64,000 nt of DNA from Saccharibacillus soli (GCA_002189105.1 NIOB01000003.1:620001-684000), one strand, 5' to 3'. Shown: positions 33,756-48,580, counted from the stretch's first letter. Notes: generated from the letters alone by a model not told the origin. Program-made: numbers and translations.

Positions 33756-36700
33756 ATGAAGAAAAAAGCAGTGATCGCACTGAGTTTGGCCACATTGTTA
33801 GGCATCTCAAATGCGCCAGCCATTCACGCACTTGCACCAGTCGCTGAAGTATATTACAACACGGGCACCAGCACATACGACACCTCGGACTTTGACAGCC
33901 AACTGAACGATGCGATTAAAGCCAAACTTGTCGCTATGGGTGTGGACCCCAAGTACGTGTACATTATGGACGCGAGTGCCGACCGATCTTCGATCACAGA
34001 TACCTCACATGTACACTCCGGCTATGAGAGCTGGTACAACTTCGGATCAACACCTGAAGTAGAAACCCCTGATTACAACCACGTTCAATTCTCCGACAAT
34101 GGCAACACGTTGACCTTCTACGGTTATACAGCGCCGGGCTACAAAGATTACATGCTTACAAACGGCAGCCCGACTGGCAAGAAGATCATCACCTTCGATA
34201 TGGACGAATCCAAAGCGAACTACCACAGCATGGAGGGCGGCGGATTCCTGTTCAACACAAAAATCGACGCCAACAACAAGATGAGTGGTTACGTAATCCT
34301 GTATGTGCAAGAACACATCAATGTTTATAAGCTTACCGGCGTGGATGCGGAAGAGCTGTACAAAGGAACAGGTTATTCTTTGGACCAAATGGCGATGAAT
34401 AACCAGGGCGTTGAACTCCTCCAATCGTATGCAAAAGGTTCCTCTACCAAACATACGATCAAGATCGTAAGCACGGATACAACGCTGAACATGTGGGACA
34501 ACGGCGAACAGATCATTCGTAAGCTGAGCCTGCCTACCGTGTACGGCGACGAATTCGGACCGATCGTTAGCTATACCAGTCACGGCTGCGAGATCATTTC
34601 CATCTTCTCCTTTGAGAATATGAAGCTGTACTCGACATCCAGCAAGTCCCTTGACGTTGCCGTTAACAAAATCCCTTGGGGAACGGCTCCACTTCGCTAT
34701 GTAGTCAACATCAAAGACAATCCGACAGAAGAACTGGACGGCGGTACCAAACAAGCCGAACTGAAAGAGACTTTCGACCGTGATGAAGCCCAATATCTGG
34801 GTGTAACCGATGTGACTTACAAGCATACCGACGACGAATTCATTGACTCCATCAAAAAAGGCGGCCTGCACGTTGATGTGGATAAGGCATACCCACAGGG
34901 AGTCGAAGAACTTGCTACCAAGATTGCAAATGAACTCGTAAATGGCTACAAAGAATCGATTAAAAACATCGAATCCGCTGAATCGAATACAAATATTCAA
35001 TTTGCCGATGGAGACTGGAAAGATTCGGTCAACGGCGACATCCAGTTTGTACAAGATCCAAGCGTGACGACAACCTGGTCTTCCGATCAGCCTTCGGTAA
35101 TCGGTAATGACGGTAAGGTCACACGTCCGATCACCTCGAAGAAGGGCACTTACGTTACGCTGAAAGCAACGCTGACGCAGGAAGGCAAAGACGGTCAACG
35201 CGGCCTGACCAGTGAAAAAACGTTCACGGTCTATGTGAACGCAGCTCAACCCGCTCCACTGAGCACGCTGACCACAACTTCCGGTAACGGTTCGGCAACG
35301 CTGAAATTCCCGGCTCTGACTGGAGCAACCAAGATTACGGTTGAGCAGTCCACAGACGGAGGAGATACTTTCACTCCGGTCGATCTGCCGCAAGCGCTGG
35401 ACGCTTCCTCGACAAGCGCAACGGTAACAGGCCTGAATAACGGAGACCTGTACTACTTCCGCTTGAACGTGGAAGGCGGCTTCTATGCCGGTCCATCCAA
35501 CCCTGTCCTGGCTTCCCCTTCGGAAGCGCTGACTGCTCTCGAAGCCGAGTCCGGCAACGGCAAGGTCACACTGAAATTCCCGGCTCTGACTGGAGCCAAA
35601 GACATCGTGGTTGAACAATCTACAGATGGCGAGAACTTCACGCCAGTAACACTTGAAAAGGCGCTTGACGCAACTTCGACAGGCGTAACGATCGAAGGCC
35701 TGGACAACGGAGGCACTTACTTCTACCGTCTGAACATCAAGTCGGGTAAATATGCCGGCGTATCCAACGCCGTACAAGTTGCTCCTTCGGAACCGGTTAG
35801 CACGCTGGAAGCCGAAGCTGGACAAGGCCAAGTGACCTTGAAATTCCCGGCTCTCACCGGAGCCAAGAAGATCATCATCGAACGCTCTACGGACGGTGTA
35901 GAATTCACGGCGATTCCAGAAGGCGACACGCTGACTACAGATTCGACCAGCATTACGCTGCCAGGATTGTCGCCGCGTGAAAACTATCGCTTCCGCCTTC
36001 GCGTTGAAGGGGGCATCCATGCCGGCGTATCGAACACTGTTGAGATTACGCCACAAGTTGTGATCGTTCCTAACGTGCCTGATGCGGCTGCACCTGCACC
36101 GCTCCCGGCTCCAGCTCCTGCTGCTTCAACACCAGCTCCAACGCAAACACCAACGGTGCAGCAGCCTGCGACAAGCATGAAGACAGAAGTTGTTGTGTCC
36201 GATACAGCTAATGGCGGCAAAGCCGTACAAGACAAAATCACGAAGCTTGTCGGAGAAAACTTGAATGTATCCGGTAAAATCGTATCGGCAGACGGTAAGG
36301 AACTGAACCTGGCGAGTGTTCAGATGAATTCAGATGGTACGTTCGCTCTGCCACAAGTTCCAGCAGGCCAATATACGCTTGCTCTGAACGTAATGGCGCC
36401 TAATGGCGAAAAACTAGCGGGTCCTAGCGGCAAACTGAGCGTAGACAGCCAAGGTAAAGCCAAGATGTCCGTTGATCTGGTCGACCCTTACGGAACGCTG
36501 ACGGATTCGGTTACAGGCAAGCCTGTAGCAGGCGTCAACATGAAGCTCTACTGGGCAGACACGGAACTGAACCGCTCCAAAGGCAGAGTAGCAGGAACTC
36601 CAGTCAACCTGCCGGAACTGAGCGAATTTGCACCCAACAAAAACCATAACCCGCAGTCCAGCACGGATGAAGGCAAATATGGTTGGATGGTCTTCCCAGA

Positions 36701-37469
36701 AGGCGATTATTACTTCCTGGGTGAAAAAGAAGGGTACAACACCTTCGACAGCCGGAAGCAAACGCAAGAAGAAACCTTCGGCAGCGATAGCTATATCAAG
36801 AACGGCATCATCCACGTGGGTCAAACCCTGGTGAAGTTCGATGTGACGATGCAGCCGAAAGTTAAAGAAGCAGGCGATCATGTCGCTTATATGAAGGGTT
36901 ACCCGAATGGAACGTTCCAGACGGATCGCGGCATCAGCCGTGCTGAAGTAGCTGCCATCCTGTCGCGTCTGTACGCAGACGAAGCTACTGGCAAAAAAGC
37001 AACCTACAAAGACGTTGCCGCTAAAAACTGGGCACTGGATGCGATCCAGACCGCAGGCGGAAGCAAATGGATGGTTGGATTTGCAGATGGTACGTTCAAG
37101 CCTAAGAAAGAAGTTACACGCGCCGAGTTTGCACAAACGCTGGCAAATCTCTACGGATGGGATACAGCTGGAGACAGCACATTCACCGACGTATCCGGTC
37201 ACTGGTCGAAGGAAGCCGTAGCTGCTATGCAGCAGCAAGGTCTGTTGTTCGACTTCACGGGAGACAAGTTCAACCCGAACCAAGCTATCACTCGTCTTGA
37301 AGTCGTCCGCATCATGAACCATCTGCTGGGTCGTCATCCTTGGGAAATCAATGTTAGCCCGAAATGGAGCGACGTTCCACAGACTCACCCAAGCTACTCC
37401 GATATTATGGAAGCTTCCGTGCCGCATGGTTTTGAACAACTTGAGACTGGCATCGAAAACTGGAAGTAA
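33756..37469 (+). CDS. Cell-wall SLH-domain surface protein with three Fn3 repeats
   Basis: A 1237-residue secreted protein. Signal peptide 1-26 (KKKAVIALSLATLLGISNAP). The N-terminal ~430 residues form an unrecognised adhesin-like region, followed by an Ig-like piece (TTTWSSDQPSVIGNDGKV). Three fibronectin type III repeats occupy about 500-590, 588-675 and 681-768, each with ATLKFPALTGA-like text. A Pro/Ala linker (773-800), a carboxypeptidase-regulatory-like domain (about 820-1020) and three SLH motifs (about 1040-1237: GYPNGTFQTDRGISRAEVAA, GFADGTFKPKKEVTRAEFAQ, DKFNPNQAITRLEVVRI) complete it. SLH motifs bind pyruvylated wall polymer, so it decorates the surface. The ligand is unknown. Confidence 0.9.
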   Translation: MKKKAVIALSLATLLGISNAPAIHALAPVAEVYYNTGTSTYDTSDFDSQLNDAIKAKLVAMGVDPKYVYIMDASADRSSITDTSHVHSGYESWYNFGSTPEVETPDYNHVQFSDNGNTLTFYGYTAPGYKDYMLTNGSPTGKKIITFDMDESKANYHSMEGGGFLFNTKIDANNKMSGYVILYVQEHINVYKLTGVDAEELYKGTGYSLDQMAMNNQGVELLQSYAKGSSTKHTIKIVSTDTTLNMWDNGEQIIRKLSLPTVYGDEFGPIVSYTSHGCEIISIFSFENMKLYSTSSKSLDVAVNKIPWGTAPLRYVVNIKDNPTEELDGGTKQAELKETFDRDEAQYLGVTDVTYKHTDDEFIDSIKKGGLHVDVDKAYPQGVEELATKIANELVNGYKESIKNIESAESNTNIQFADGDWKDSVNGDIQFVQDPSVTTTWSSDQPSVIGNDGKVTRPITSKKGTYVTLKATLTQEGKDGQRGLTSEKTFTVYVNAAQPAPLSTLTTTSGNGSATLKFPALTGATKITVEQSTDGGDTFTPVDLPQALDASSTSATVTGLNNGDLYYFRLNVEGGFYAGPSNPVLASPSEALTALEAESGNGKVTLKFPALTGAKDIVVEQSTDGENFTPVTLEKALDATSTGVTIEGLDNGGTYFYRLNIKSGKYAGVSNAVQVAPSEPVSTLEAEAGQGQVTLKFPALTGAKKIIIERSTDGVEFTAIPEGDTLTTDSTSITLPGLSPRENYRFRLRVEGGIHAGVSNTVEITPQVVIVPNVPDAAAPAPLPAPAPAASTPAPTQTPTVQQPATSMKTEVVVSDTANGGKAVQDKITKLVGENLNVSGKIVSADGKELNLASVQMNSDGTFALPQVPAGQYTLALNVMAPNGEKLAGPSGKLSVDSQGKAKMSVDLVDPYGTLTDSVTGKPVAGVNMKLYWADTELNRSKGRVAGTPVNLPELSEFAPNKNHNPQSSTDEGKYGWMVFPEGDYYFLGEKEGYNTFDSRKQTQEETFGSDSYIKNGIIHVGQTLVKFDVTMQPKVKEAGDHVAYMKGYPNGTFQTDRGISRAEVAAILSRLYADEATGKKATYKDVAAKNWALDAIQTAGGSKWMVGFADGTFKPKKEVTRAEFAQTLANLYGWDTAGDSTFTDVSGHWSKEAVAAMQQQGLLFDFTGDKFNPNQAITRLEVVRIMNHLLGRHPWEINVSPKWSDVPQTHPSYSDIMEASVPHGFEQLETGIENWK

Positions 37470-37542
37470 TCCCGCTTCCAGCACTGAACTCCTGTAGAGC
37501 GCAAGGCTGTACAGCCCGCTCCTCAGGCAAGCTCAGATAAAC

Positions 37543-37583
37543 AAGAACCCCAATCCTCTCATCGAGGACTGGGGTTCTTTGTT
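37543..37583. terminator. Terminator after the SLH gene
   Basis: Stem AAGAACCCCAATCCTC paired with GAGGACTGGGGTTCTT (one mismatch) then TGTTATG. It also suits the convergent GNAT gene. Confidence 0.75.
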
Positions 37584-37648
37584 ATGCAGATTATCGAAGC
37601 TCTTGGATTCGAAATTCCCCTGAATCCATCCTTCTTCCGACTCAGCTT

Positions 37649-38095
37649 CTACGATTGTTCGGATTGAATCCGCCGCCAGACCATCCTCCACTCACGCTCT
37701 CCCGTTGCTTCATCAATCTGCTCTGCGACAACCTCGAAGCCGTTTTTCTGATAAAAAGCACATGCCTGCGTATTCTTCACAAATACATTCAACGTGATGC
37801 TCTCGCGCTCCGTTTTCACCTGTTCAAGCAGCAGCCTTCCATACCCCCGTCCCTGCCGCTTGGGATCGATGAATAATGACGCCAGATCATCGCCCACCAT
37901 CGCGGCAAATCCAACAATCTCGCCATCATCCTGGCAGACCTGCACTTCCGACTGGGGCAGATACTGCTCCTGCATGGCAGATTGATTAGCGATCCAGTAG
38001 GACGCGTCCACGAAATCATGTGCGGTTAATGAAGCCTCCAGCCAGAGCTGCGCCAGACGCGGAAAATGTTCAGGGGCTGCAGGCACAACCATCAT
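37649..38095 (-). CDS. GNAT family N-acetyltransferase
   Basis: A 148-residue acetyltransferase. Motif A reads LASLFIDPKRQGRGYGRLLLE (about 90-110, acetyl-CoA pyrophosphate loop Q-x-x-G-x-G/Y) and motif B NVFVKNTQACAFYQKNGFEV. The first four bases of the gene overlap the last of the upstream lacI-type gene (ATGA), so both are co-transcribed. The acceptor is unknown. Confidence 0.9.
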   Translation of the reverse strand: MMVVPAAPEHFPRLAQLWLEASLTAHDFVDASYWIANQSAMQEQYLPQSEVQVCQDDGEIVGFAAMVGDDLASLFIDPKRQGRGYGRLLLEQVKTERESITLNVFVKNTQACAFYQKNGFEVVAEQIDEATGEREWRMVWRRIQSEQS

Positions 38096-39111
38096 CGGCT
38101 TGCCTCGCTTCCGCAGGATGTTCGCACGACCAGCTCCGGCTCCACCTGGATACAGCGATTATCCATCTGCTTGTTCATCAGGTCAAACAGCAGCATGGCC
38201 GCCATCTTGCCCATCCGTTCGGTGTCCTGCTTGATGGTCGTCAGCGGCGGAAAAGTATATCGGCAGGCTTCAATGTCGTCGCAGCCCACTACCGCCACAT
38301 CTTCCGGCACACGCAGTCCGCGCTCTCGCAGCGCCCGCATCGCGCCGATCGCCAGCAGATCCGTCGCGGCAAACAAGGCGCGGGGCGGTTTGCCCTCGTC
38401 GATCATACGAAGCATGGTGGCATACCCATCTTCCTCCTGATAACCGCCGCTATACAGGGAATGGGATTCCGCCAGTTTCATCCCGAACATCTGCATGGCG
38501 GCCTCGAAGCCGGACTGCCGCTGCTTCATCGGCAGTGAGGCTGGCTCTGGGCCAATATAGCCAATGTCCCGATAACCCAGCATGTAGAAATGTTCGACCA
38601 CCTTCAGCGAGATCTTGGCGTTGTCGGACATGATATAACAGGAATGGCGCCCGGTCAGTTCGATGTCGATCCCAATGCACGGCACGTCGCTGGCATCCAG
38701 ATCAAAGACACTGCGCTCCACTTCGTCACCGGAGATGACAATGCAGCCATCCACCTGAAAGTAATTCGAGCGAGCCAGATAATCTTCACCTTCCTCCAGA
38801 AACTTTTCATTCGAGAAAAACAGCAGATCATAGCCCAGCAGCCCTATCTGCTTCTTGAACGCATTAATCACCTGAACGAAAAAGGGATGACTAAAATCGA
38901 CGTTCAATTTGCCCGCAAACACAACCCCGATCAGATGGGACTTCTTGGTCGATAGGGTTCGTGCGGATGAGCTTGGACGATATTTGGTCTCTTCCATAAT
39001 CTTGAGCACTCGCTGGCGCGTCTCTTCCCCAATGTCCGGATAGTTATTAATAATCTTGGATACCGTTGCCACCGATACCCCAGCCAGATGCGCAATATGT
39101 TTGATATTCAT
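38092..39111 (-). CDS. LacI family transcriptional regulator
   Basis: A 339-residue repressor. The N-terminal helix-turn-helix MNIKHIAHLAGVSVATVSKI and hinge (YRPSSSARTLSTKKS) are followed by a periplasmic-binding-like sugar domain (LIGVVFAGKLNVDFSHPFF, ... RALFAATDLLAIGAMRALRE, VAVVGCDDIEACRY). It is divergent from the GH1/phosphorylase operon, whose upstream region holds a perfect palindrome fit for a LacI dimer. The inducer is probably a beta-glucan oligosaccharide or its phosphorolysis product; that is inference from neighbours. Confidence 0.92.
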   Translation of the reverse strand: MNIKHIAHLAGVSVATVSKIINNYPDIGEETRQRVLKIMEETKYRPSSSARTLSTKKSHLIGVVFAGKLNVDFSHPFFVQVINAFKKQIGLLGYDLLFFSNEKFLEEGEDYLARSNYFQVDGCIVISGDEVERSVFDLDASDVPCIGIDIELTGRHSCYIMSDNAKISLKVVEHFYMLGYRDIGYIGPEPASLPMKQRQSGFEAAMQMFGMKLAESHSLYSGGYQEEDGYATMLRMIDEGKPPRALFAATDLLAIGAMRALRERGLRVPEDVAVVGCDDIEACRYTFPPLTTIKQDTERMGKMAAMLLFDLMNKQMDNRCIQVEPELVVRTSCGSEASR

Positions 39112-39325
39112 GGTTGTCTCCCTTTTGACTAAACCAGTTTCGATTCATTTTCTCCATCTGTTGGATTCTCAGATTCAGCTTTGGATTTCTCTCTGTATTT
39201 TATGCCGGAATGGGAAGCAGCGTCAACTCATCCTCACTCATACTCTAAACGTACACGCAATGTTCATGGTCATGTTGGGAAAAGGATATTTACAAAACAC
39301 CGCAGTCATTCCATAATGAGGATGA

Positions 39326-44070
<4,745 letters not shown>

Positions 44071-44097
44071 GCTTGTGGATCTCCAGATAGGAAGAAC

Positions 44098-44130
44098 AAA
44101 AACGGACGCCCACTTAGGCGTCCGTTTTCT
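44098..44130. terminator. Bidirectional terminator
   Basis: AAAACGGACGCC-CACTTA-GGCGTCCGTTTTC hairpin between the convergent phosphorylase and MscS genes. Confidence 0.8.
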
Positions 44131-44175
44131 TGTTTGTTGGAACTGGATTTAGAGCTGGAGCTGGATCGACTGTGG

Positions 44176-45450
44176 TTAGCCCACCTCCGACTCCAGACGT
44201 TCTTTTTCCTGCGAATCCGCCGCTTCCTTGAACCGCGAAATATCATGTCCGGTCGGGCTTTGGAAGATTCGCAGTCCAAACATCGGAGCGACCGCGAAGA
44301 TGTGGTCGAAAATATCGGCCTGTGCCGCTTCATATACTACCCAAGCAGTATCGTTGGTGAACGCGTAAATCTCCAGCGGCAGTCCGTTATCGCCGGGCGC
44401 CAGTTGACGGACGATCATCGTCATATCCTGATGAATCTTGGGATGGTGACGCAGATATTGCAGTACATACTGACGGAACACACCAACGTTCGTCAATTGG
44501 CGTCCGTTTACAGGATTCTCCCGATTAATTCGGTGTTCCAGATTGTAGGCACGAATCTCAGCCACCCGCTCTGTCACATAATCCGAGATGTAATGAATCT
44601 TTTTAAACTCCTCGATCATCTCATCCGTGCAGAACGTGATGCTGCTGGTATCGAGATTCACGCTGCGCTTGATCCGCCGTCCACCAGACGTCTGCATCCC
44701 TCGCCAGTTGCGGAAGGAGTCCGAGATGAAGGCGTAGCTGGGCACCATGGTGATCGTTTTATCAAAGTTCATGACTTTCACCGTGTTGAGCGTAATGTCG
44801 ATGACGTCACCGTCTGCATTATATTTCGGCATCTCAATCCAGTCGCCGACTCGCACCATGTCATTGGAGGAGAGCTGCACGCCAGCGACGAGGCCGAGGA
44901 TGGAATCTTTGAAGATCAGCATCAGCACCGCAGACAACGCGCCGAGACCACTGAGAATAATCAGTGGATTCTGTCCGATCAGACTGGAGATGACGATGAT
45001 TCCGCCGATGATAAACAGCACGATCTTGACCACTTGAATGTAGCCTTTGACCGGACGGATCTTCGAGATCTCGAAGGAACGATAGATCGCTTCAAACGCA
45101 TCCAGCAGCGCGTTCAAGACGACGATGGTGGCAATAATCATGTACGCGGCGGCTAACTTTTCGATCAGTCCCTGATAGATCGGGAATACCGGCGCGAAGA
45201 AGTAGATGATAATCGCGGGTACCAGATGGGAAAGCTTGTGGAAGACTTTTTTCTCCACGATAATGTCATCCCAGCGGTAACGATTGCTGCGCACAATGCG
45301 AATGACAGCGTTCAGTACGATCTTCTTGGTGATAAAGTTGGCCAAAATGCAGAGTGCGGCGATGAAGACCATCATGATGATGTTGGAACTGTACAAGATC
45401 ATTGTGTCATTCATGCCGGTATTTCGCAGATAATGCTGAATGAAATCCAT
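44176..45450 (-). CDS. MscS family mechanosensitive channel (YbdG-like)
   Basis: A 424-residue membrane protein. Four to five N-terminal helices (IIMMVFIAALCILANFITKK, LVPAIIIYFFAPVFPIYQGL, ...), then the pore-lining helix and MscS beta domain around GLGALSAVLMLIFKDSILGL, VAGVQLSSNDMVRVGDWIEM (about 175-220) and the C-terminal domain with NVGVFRQYVLQYLRHHPKI. The insert before VFRQYV is characteristic of the YbdG/miniconductance subgroup. It opens on osmotic downshift to spare the cell from lysis. Standing alone, it has no operon partner. Confidence 0.9.
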   Translation of the reverse strand: MDFIQHYLRNTGMNDTMILYSSNIIMMVFIAALCILANFITKKIVLNAVIRIVRSNRYRWDDIIVEKKVFHKLSHLVPAIIIYFFAPVFPIYQGLIEKLAAAYMIIATIVVLNALLDAFEAIYRSFEISKIRPVKGYIQVVKIVLFIIGGIIVISSLIGQNPLIILSGLGALSAVLMLIFKDSILGLVAGVQLSSNDMVRVGDWIEMPKYNADGDVIDITLNTVKVMNFDKTITMVPSYAFISDSFRNWRGMQTSGGRRIKRSVNLDTSSITFCTDEMIEEFKKIHYISDYVTERVAEIRAYNLEHRINRENPVNGRQLTNVGVFRQYVLQYLRHHPKIHQDMTMIVRQLAPGDNGLPLEIYAFTNDTAWVVYEAAQADIFDHIFAVAPMFGLRIFQSPTGHDISRFKEAADSQEKERLESEVG

Positions 45451-45543
45451 ATTAAGCCTCCTAACTCGGTGATACAGGCGGGTCAGGGACTATTATAGGC
45501 GATGGGAGCAAGCAAGAGCAAAATCCGGGATAACCGCTCCAAG

Positions 45544-45572
45544 CAAAAAGGCACCCTCAGGGGTACCTTTTC
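45544..45572 (-). terminator. Terminator after the MetE-like gene
   Basis: Minus-strand AAAAGGTACCCC-TGA-GGGTGCCTTTTT hairpin and T-run, about 53 bases past the stop. Confidence 0.7.
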
Positions 45573-45624
45573 AATAATCGCTTAGATGATCGATCCACTT
45601 GGTCCAAACTCGTTTCGACGCGCA

Positions 45625-46788
45625 TTAGGCCCAATACTGCTGCGCAATCTTCTGCCCCTGCTTGATCTTCTCCCACTGCTCGGCGTGCGTCAGCTCATTA
45701 CCGCCGTCGCAGGAGGCGAAGCCGCATTGGTGGGACAGCAGCAGGCGATCTTTTTCGATGATCGTCGAAGCTTCATTCAGTAGACGCAGCACGCGTTCTT
45801 CGTCATCCAGCGTGTTCGTCTTGGACGACAGCAGGCCGAGTACGATCTCGGTATCCGGGCGGTCTTTGAACACTTCCAGTGCTTCCAGCGAACCTGCGCG
45901 GTCATCGTCCCACTCCAGGAAGAAGCGGTCGTATTTGAGCTGCTTGAGGAACAGATTGGCGATCTTCACATACGAACCGCCGCCCATGTTGCGGGAGTCG
46001 TAGTTGCCCCGGCAGTTATGCGTCCACATTTTCAGACTCAATTCGTGTCCGAAGTCGATCACCGTGTTGTTGATGTCGATAAATTCGGCTGCCAGCTGCT
46101 GTACCTGTTCCTGGTCGATATTTTCGCCCGTGTACGGAGAGTTCGGGTTATCGTCGGCAAACAGCTCCCAGAGGCAGTCGTCGAATTGCAGAATCTTGCC
46201 GCCCGCATCCTCGAATTCCTGTACAAATTCCTTGTAGGCCTGAACCAGCCCGGCTTTCAGCTCCTGCGTGTTCTTGTAGACCGAATCGGTTCCCCCGATA
46301 TTGTCCGACCAGGACAGCTCCCCGAAGATATGAGACGGAGACGGGACGCAGAGCTTGGTCTCACGTTCGCCTGCCTGATCCTGAAGCTGCTTAAACGACT
46401 CGATAAAATGATGGTTTTTCCCGCTCAATTCACCGGTAATCCGCAGTCCAATGTCTTTGCGTGTCTCGTATTTGGAAGTACCGTCCACATCCCGGAAGAA
46501 ATAGCCATGATCCGCAATGTATCGCTCCACGCCCCCAAAGCCCCACACAAAGTCCAGATGCCACATCGATTTGGAATATTCGCCGTCCGTGAGGATCGAC
46601 AGGTCATGCTGAATCTGATCCTGCACCACCGACTCAATCGCCTTGGCTTCACACTGCTGGTAGCCGTCGAATTCTTCATAGAATGGATATTGAATGTCAT
46701 CCCGGTGTTCGATCTGTGTTTTATACTTCAGCAGGTCTTCCGGACGAAGCAGGCTGCCTACAAGTTGGAATTTATCGGTCATGGTCAA
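45625..46788 (-). CDS. MetE C-terminal-like cobalamin-independent methionine synthase (YxjG type)
   Basis: A 387-residue barrel enzyme. GSLLRPEDLLK opens the fold. Zinc ligands are visible: His and Cys in MWTHNCRGNYDSR, Glu in FFLEWDDDRAGSLE and Cys in HQCGFASCDGGNEL. It resembles B. subtilis YxjG/YxjH and lacks the N-terminal domain of full MetE. It probably transfers a methyl group to a thiol such as homocysteine, from a folate or a simpler donor. Two ATGs (M and M3) follow AAGGGGG. I searched the leader for an S-box or B12 riboswitch and saw none. It is divergent from a glycosyltransferase gene. Confidence 0.85.
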   Translation of the reverse strand: MTMTDKFQLVGSLLRPEDLLKYKTQIEHRDDIQYPFYEEFDGYQQCEAKAIESVVQDQIQHDLSILTDGEYSKSMWHLDFVWGFGGVERYIADHGYFFRDVDGTSKYETRKDIGLRITGELSGKNHHFIESFKQLQDQAGERETKLCVPSPSHIFGELSWSDNIGGTDSVYKNTQELKAGLVQAYKEFVQEFEDAGGKILQFDDCLWELFADDNPNSPYTGENIDQEQVQQLAAEFIDINNTVIDFGHELSLKMWTHNCRGNYDSRNMGGGSYVKIANLFLKQLKYDRFFLEWDDDRAGSLEALEVFKDRPDTEIVLGLLSSKTNTLDDEERVLRLLNEASTIIEKDRLLLSHQCGFASCDGGNELTHAEQWEKIKQGQKIAQQYWA

Positions 46789-47102
46789 AGTCCCCCTTAG
46801 TGTTGGATCGTCGATACGTTTCGCGTTTTGTTTCCGTACGTCGATTGTAGCACGGGCAGCATCCTTCTTATGTAAACTTAAAAAGCATGACTGGTTATAG
46901 GGAACGCATATAGGCTGTTGATTGACCGAAATATCCGAAAACGCTTCGTTAAAATGCTTTTAATTTAATGATTAACAGGAAAAATATAGATTGATAAAAT
47001 GTTATTGAAATGTAGCAAGCAAGCAAATATAATAACATTCAGTTAACAAGTGAACATTAAGGTCTGCGCCTTAAGAACTAAACATCGAGATCGGAGTACA
47101 TC
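46789..47102. other. Divergent intergenic region
   Basis: AT-rich upstream region for the MetE-like gene (minus) and the PgaC-like gene (plus). No riboswitch, RNA gene or palindromic operator is evident. Confidence 0.4.
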
Positions 47103-48452
47103 ATGAGAAACGAACCCTCTCCCCCGGACAAACCGTCCCCTCCTGCACCGTCCAAGCTTTACCTTCCTCTAAAAGGAAAGTTTTATCTGAGTCACACTCT
47201 AGCTGCCTCCTGGATGATCTTTTCCATGATTTTATCCGTAACCTGGGTGAATGACCTCGGTCATCAGATTACACTGCCTGCGGCGATCATTATCATCATT
47301 GGATTGTCGTACATTCCCGGCTACACCAATGCTTTCATGGTCTCCAGCCTTCTACTTGATAAGCAGCCGCCTCTGAAGGAATCCTATCCGTATGATCCGG
47401 TTACTATCCTGGTCGCCTGCTATAATGAAGAAGCCGGAATTGCCGACACCCTGCGTTATATCTCCACTCAGGATTACGACGGAGAAGTGCAAGTCATTGT
47501 CATCGATAACAACTCCACGGACCGCACCGCAGCCGCAGCCGAAGAAGCCGCCGAACAATTAGGGCTGCATCTGACCGTCATCTTTGAAGCGACACCTGGA
47601 AAAAACCACGCGTTGAACACCGCTCTCGCTCATGTTGAGACTGAACTCATGCTCACATTGGACGCGGACACCCTTCTGCACCAGAAAGCCCTTCGACATA
47701 TCGTTGCCCGATTCAAATCTTCGCCCCAAGATGTATGTGCCGTTGCCGGCGCTGTATTGGTACGCAACAGCCGGGGTAATTTCCTGGCCAAGATTCAAGA
47801 ATGGGATTATTTCCTGGGGATTGCCAGCATCAAGAGACTTCAAGGTCTATTCCAGGGAACCTTGGTCGCGCAGGGCGCTTTCTCTCTATATCGAACCCAA
47901 GTGGTACGCCAAGTCGGCGGCTGGCCGGATGCGATTGGCGAAGACATCGTGCTGACCTGGCGATTCCTGAGTCAGGGATTCAAAGTCTATTTTGAACCGC
48001 TCGCGGTTGCGTTTACCGATGTACCGGAAAGCTTGTATCACTTCTTTAGACAAAGAAGCCGCTGGGCGCGGGGCATGATCGAGGCGCTCAAAGTCGTCAA
48101 GCCATGGCAGCAGCCCTCGCCGTATACCAAATATCTGACCTTCTGCAATCTGGTTATGCCGTATCTGGATCTGATTTATACTTTTGTGTGGCTGCCGGGT
48201 CTGGTACTGGCGTTCTTCGGCTATTACTGGGTGGTTGGCATCACCACTCTGCTTGTCCTGCCGCTGACCTTCACCGCCAACTTTATCTTGTATACGTATC
48301 AGAAGAAGGTGTTCAAATCCCTGAATCTGCGTGTACGTAAAAATGCGTTGGGCTTCTTCGCCTACATTCTGCTCTACCAGATCATCATGAGTCCGGTATC
48401 GGTCTATGGGTACGTGCAGGAAGCGCTCCGGATGAATCGGGTGTGGAAATAA
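47103..48452 (+). CDS. PgaC/IcaA-like processive family 2 glycosyltransferase
   Basis: A 449-residue membrane synthase. Two N-terminal helices (SWMIFSMILSVTWVNDLGHQ, AAIIIIIGLSYIPGYTN) precede the cytoplasmic GT2 domain with VTILVACYNEEAGIADTL, VIDNNSTDRTA, MLTLDADTLLHQ, the catalytic Asp in IGEDIVLTWRF and the QxxRW-type motif FRQRSRWARGMIEA; three C-terminal helices follow. This matches poly-N-acetylglucosamine or hyaluronan-like synthases. An intrinsic terminator and a secreted GH18-like protein gene follow, echoing synthase/hydrolase pairs of exopolysaccharide loci. No PgaB deacetylase or PgaD partner is seen. Confidence 0.88.
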   Translation: MRNEPSPPDKPSPPAPSKLYLPLKGKFYLSHTLAASWMIFSMILSVTWVNDLGHQITLPAAIIIIIGLSYIPGYTNAFMVSSLLLDKQPPLKESYPYDPVTILVACYNEEAGIADTLRYISTQDYDGEVQVIVIDNNSTDRTAAAAEEAAEQLGLHLTVIFEATPGKNHALNTALAHVETELMLTLDADTLLHQKALRHIVARFKSSPQDVCAVAGAVLVRNSRGNFLAKIQEWDYFLGIASIKRLQGLFQGTLVAQGAFSLYRTQVVRQVGGWPDAIGEDIVLTWRFLSQGFKVYFEPLAVAFTDVPESLYHFFRQRSRWARGMIEALKVVKPWQQPSPYTKYLTFCNLVMPYLDLIYTFVWLPGLVLAFFGYYWVVGITTLLVLPLTFTANFILYTYQKKVFKSLNLRVRKNALGFFAYILLYQIIMSPVSVYGYVQEALRMNRVWK

Positions 48453-48474
48453 ATCGAAAGGTTGGAAGCAGATC

Positions 48475-48536
48475 GCTCCCTGAACAGCAGCACGGCCTAT
48501 TCTTGAAGCCTGCTGCTGAAGGGGAGCTTTTTTTGT
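48475..48536 (+). terminator. Intrinsic terminator after the PgaC-like gene
   Basis: Long hairpin with outer arms GCTCCC and GGGGAGC and inner arms AGCAGCA/TGCTGCT, followed by seven T. It could reduce read-through into the GH18-like gene 45 bases on. Confidence 0.8.
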
Positions 48537-48580
48537 CAATTGGCCTGCATCATCAACTTTATGACTAATGGGGGACAAGA

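Noticed and set aside
46800-46900. SAM or cobalamin riboswitch ahead of the MetE-like gene
   Set aside because: The leader is short and lacks S-box and B12-box core sequences; no terminator/antiterminator pair is visible.
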